DNA of 10,252 nt from Antrodiella citrinella (taxonomy: Eukaryota; Basidiomycota; Agaricomycetes; Polyporales; Steccherinaceae). A program made the translations under genes and the position numbers. Where the stretch lies: assembly GCA_004802725.1 (NCBI GenBank), contig SGPM01000612.1, forward strand, positions 1-10,252, in the 5' to 3' direction. Positions 7,656 through 10,252 of the stretch are shown piece after piece; within the stretch, counting starts at the first letter, position 1; every line of letters starts with the position of its first letter. The notes under the pieces are model-generated. The model saw nothing but the letters and a program-made list of their open reading frames with translations, had not been told where the DNA came from and searched no databases.

Positions 7656-8889
7656 TCTGATTCTGGCCCAACCACACCACCCAGGGCTGGTATACCTATA
7701 CTCACTTGTCATCTATGCTAATAGTAGACTATGTGCATAAGAAATCAGCCTTGTACCACTTTGGTAGCTGTCAATATGCAAAACACCTCCGAACCCTTTC
7801 AAAACGCAGAATATAGACCCCTATTACTCTACAAATACTAAACCGCACTTCAAAAGCTTCATATACACTGTTATTAGACATGTTAAAGAATATTTGTGGT
7901 AAAGAGATTAGCTGTCGGAACTCTATACAGCTAGCAATATATAAAATAATACTGAAAATAGTTCAAAACAGCTATGGAAACGTCAAAATGTTGTCATAGC
8001 ATAGGGTACCGATATGTTACTGTTGTAATTTTGGGATTCTGTTCTCTGTCCAGACCCGATCATTGGTGATCGTCTATTCTTCGTATGGTATTTCTTCATC
8101 TTTGCCTACATTTTATCATTACTTTTATGTCTTTTCTGCCACTCTTGGCACCCCTTTTGTTTGTTAGATCTCTCTTTTCACATGTCTATATGTACTGTAT
8201 TTAGTTGTTGTTGTAGCTACTCATAATTCACCTTTTCGTGTTTTCATCCCCCATCAAGGGCGGCGTGCCAGATTTACAACAGTTATGATCATTCTAATAC
8301 TTGAAACAGTGTTTCTTATGCATAAATACATGATCTCTAACATGTTGTTCTATATGGTTTGGTGGAAGACTCCACACACAGCAGTGTGCACACTAAATGT
8401 ACAGGTTGAGCTATACTTTACTGAACACCACAGACATCACTGTGACAGGATGACTAGACCAAATCTCATGATCTAAGTTGTTGTGGGTATTGAATATGCA
8501 CATAAGGAAACATGTTTCCAACATTTATAGGATGTATAAGCAGGTGTACCCTGCAGAATGACAGTTTTTTCATGATGATTGCAGCTTTTCTGCTTGGAAA
8601 TGAAGGTGTTTCAAGTATTGTGAGTTATCCAGTGAGGCAATTATGTGGGTTGTGTTATGTGCGGATTTAATAAGACTATTGAATGGTTTAGTACAATTTT
8701 GATGAATATTTGTGTGTGGTACATGCTGGAGTACGGTGCTACAGAGCCTATTTCTAGCATATTTGCTGTGTAATGGGCTGAATATAGAAGCTAATGCTTA
8801 TGCCCATAGTAGATCTACTGTATTTAGTGTATAGAAAAATTGTGTAACACAGATCAAGCTCTCAATCAAGTGGATTGTCCCAGATCATG
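7656..8889. other. Interior between the inverted arms, about 1.2 kb
   Basis: No convincing gene is present. The left part is A+T-rich. At 8057-8072 cgatca and tgatcg form a 6-bp hairpin around ttgg. A 63-codon plus frame (8285-8476) has no recognisable feature. On the minus strand between about 8290 and 7985 a Lys/Gln-rich frame reads as protein-like but carries stops at about the random rate. Confidence 0.45.
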
Positions 8890-9034
8890 ACTCATAATCT
8901 ATTGGTTGGGTTCCCAAAGCACCAATTAGGGTATATTGAGTGCTGTAGGATCTTTGGAGCTAATTCTCATAGTAAAAGGCTTCCTATTTATATATATTAT
9001 AATCCTAGATACACAATCTTGCCATTGGGTACAC
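8890..9034 (-). repeat. Right arm of the divergent inverted-repeat pair
   Basis: Reverse complement of 7511-7655 at about 87% identity, with mainly transition differences. The short open frames at 8875-9063 (plus) and 9138-8926 (minus) lie over this repeat and are not genes. Outside both arms similarity falls off quickly, which sets one edge of the repeated unit near 7511/9034. Confidence 0.85.
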
Positions 9035-9278
9035 CAACAGTAATGCACGCATTGTGGTCCTAACCAGGAGAACAACTCAAAATGGGGACTCTGTGGAGAG
9101 GCCATAGTAGACATATATGTAGTCCGGAGGGTTTTCAAAAGTATGTAAGTCTAGGTCCTGACAGAAGAGTGTAGGTAAAAGAGGGTCTAAGGAAGAGGTT
9201 ATGCAGGAAGCAAACCAAACATAATGAAGCTCGGGGCTTGATGCCCAGCAGCAGGGATACTGTTATATTCGTGCAGAC
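9035..9278. other. Unassigned spacer
   Basis: Roughly 245 bp with no supported reading frame or repeat. It separates the inverted-repeat arm from the purine-rich relic that follows. Confidence 0.4.
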
Positions 9279-9284
9279 TTACCG

Positions 9285-9300
9285 CTCGGACCCCTCCGAG
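9285..9300. repeat. G+C-rich 6-bp hairpin
   Basis: ctcgga and tccgag pair perfectly around cccc. It sits at the 3' end of relic E's frame. No run of T follows, so there is no reason to call it a terminator. Confidence 0.6.
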
Positions 9301-10023
9301 CCCATTCTCTGAGGTTCACCAGGACACCTCCGTGATAGCATCTGTTCTGACTCAGGAACATTAAGCTTACAGGTTTTATGCTGTGATGATCTACTGAGCT
9401 TTCTTGTTGAGCTCACATTTTCTTGTCAGACATTCAGAGCTACTTTGGAGACCTCCGTGCTCCTCTTCATTTGGTATGATTTACCCATTGGACTCCTATT
9501 TCCTTTATTATCCTTTCCTCCGTCGTCCTCACCAGATACTCATATTCCCCTCATGTTCTGGTCACAGTCCTCGCCTCCCACATGCTTCCGCTTATCGACT
9601 ATCTACCTCTGATCCAGACTTTGTCCATTCTCTGTAGGGTACCCCGTTAGTATAAGTAGCTACAACAGGACTGTACCGATTCTTCAGTTCGTAAATTAAT
9701 GTTTCTTCCGTGTTCTTCTCTCGGGCCTCTGACCCTCTATCATTACTTGAGCTCGACAGCACGTCACTCACCACTGTGTGGTGTCCGTGTACCCTGTCTC
9801 CGTCTGACCGTCTGTTGGACGAGCTTCTTGATGCTCTACTTTCTTCTCTTTATGATATTCGGATTCCCCTCACTTCCCCCATCATTCTGATACCCTACTC
9901 GTCCATTTCCATGCTGTGGTTCTTTCTGTGTCCAAGATAGACTTAGACTTGTATTGTTTGTGTTCCCCTTCCTAATGCGGACGTTCCCAGTACATAGGAC
10001 GGAGTCTGAGCGCTCAGGCAACC

Positions 10024-10104
10024 TTCAGTTGCTCATCTGAGACTCCAGGTGTGTAGATATTGTCTTGCTCAATATCCAGTTCAGTTGCTCATCTCAGACT
10101 CCAG
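10024..10104. repeat. Two direct copies of a 25-bp sequence, 56 bp apart
   Basis: 10024-10048 and 10080-10104 match at 24 of 25 positions (ttcagttgctcatctg versus ttcagttgctcatctc, then agactccag). They fall inside relic E. The 56-bp period is not a multiple of three, so duplication of this segment would itself shift that reading frame. Smaller tandem words follow: gtgtgccactc at 10166-10176 and 10180-10190, and ttcacat repeats near 10234-10249. Confidence 0.85.
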
Positions 10105-10252
10105 TGGTCTGTCTTAGAGTCCTTGTTAGAGTTGGTATCAGCCACTCTGACTGAAAGCGGACACAGTGTGCCACTCGTTGTGTGCCACTCAGTGTGATAG
10201 CCAGAGGAGCAGTCTAGAACTGCAGTGGACACTTTCACATCTTTCACATTCT

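Larger units (their letters stand above)
9279..10250 (-). pseudogene. Faint minus-strand coding relic E (hydrophilic, frameshifted, runs off the right edge)
   Basis: From the right edge one minus frame is open for 53 codons (10250-10092; contains VADTNSNKDSKTDHWSLR) and then carries TGA 10091, TGA 10016, TAG 9974 and TGA 9884. Between them lies the protein-like ELDIEQDNIYTPGVSDEQLK. From 9849 to 9592 a different frame is open for 85 codons and is Ser/Arg/Glu-rich (SNDRGSEAREKNTEETLIYE), after which the first frame resumes from 9602 to TAA 9281 with only two stops (TGA 9542, TGA 9428). This alternation suggests indels on top of point mutations. Composition is that of a disordered, charged protein region, as in relic D. 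No domain recognised. The low-complexity purine bias of this strand leaves real doubt. Confidence 0.36.

Noticed and set aside
7985..8290. Lys/Gln-rich minus frame resembling relics D and E
   Set aside because: It has about five stops in 100 codons, which is what random sequence of this composition would give.
9404..9940. Overlapping plus-strand frames rich in Leu, Ser, Pro and Phe
   Set aside because: They are complements of the purine-rich strand of relic E, mutually overlapping, with no motif or consistent start context.

Overview
The window looks like nuclear DNA from a eukaryote, most likely a filamentous fungus (perhaps a basidiomycete). The main support is a forward-strand gene whose reading frame is restored by three very short introns of 53, 52 and 51 bp. 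These have fungal-type donors (GTAAGA, GTATGT, GTGAGT) and CAG/ACAG acceptors. Long A+T-rich stretches lie between islands of coding character. No ribosome-binding-site or operon logic, tRNA, rRNA or CRISPR array is visible. I could not assign a biochemical function to any protein here.

Layout. Positions 1-214 are an exact reverse-complement copy of 4258-4471 (one ambiguous base apart) and hold exon 1 of gene A on the minus strand, running off the left edge. Gene B (1320 to 604, minus) is a 238-codon frame with a hydrophilic, helix-rich middle, broken by two in-frame TAGs. From 1321 to 2726 there is A+T-rich DNA with tandem and dispersed short repeats and an 18-bp palindrome. Gene C (3338 to 2727, minus) is a C-ending-codon-rich frame of about 200 codons broken by one TAG. 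From 3339 to 4257 is A+T-rich spacer with an AAAAT microsatellite. Gene A (4290 to 5521, plus) is a multi-exon gene with three to six premature stops and an abrupt loss of coding character at its 3' end. The right half (5522-10252) holds two fainter minus-strand coding relics (6832-5834 and 10250-9279), a divergent inverted-repeat pair (7511-7655 and 8890-9034) and several hairpins.

Interpretation. Nothing in the window looks like an intact gene. The premature stops in A, B and C can each be explained by a single C-to-T change in a CAA, CAG or CGA codon, and the best-aligned part of the inverted pair differs only by transitions. I infer a decaying, repeat-rich island subject to C-to-T mutation (RIP-like, or deamination of methylated cytosine). 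Gene A was duplicated in inverted orientation recently enough for exon and intron sequence to be identical. The relation of B and C to A (one multi-gene mobile element, or chance neighbours) cannot be decided from this window.
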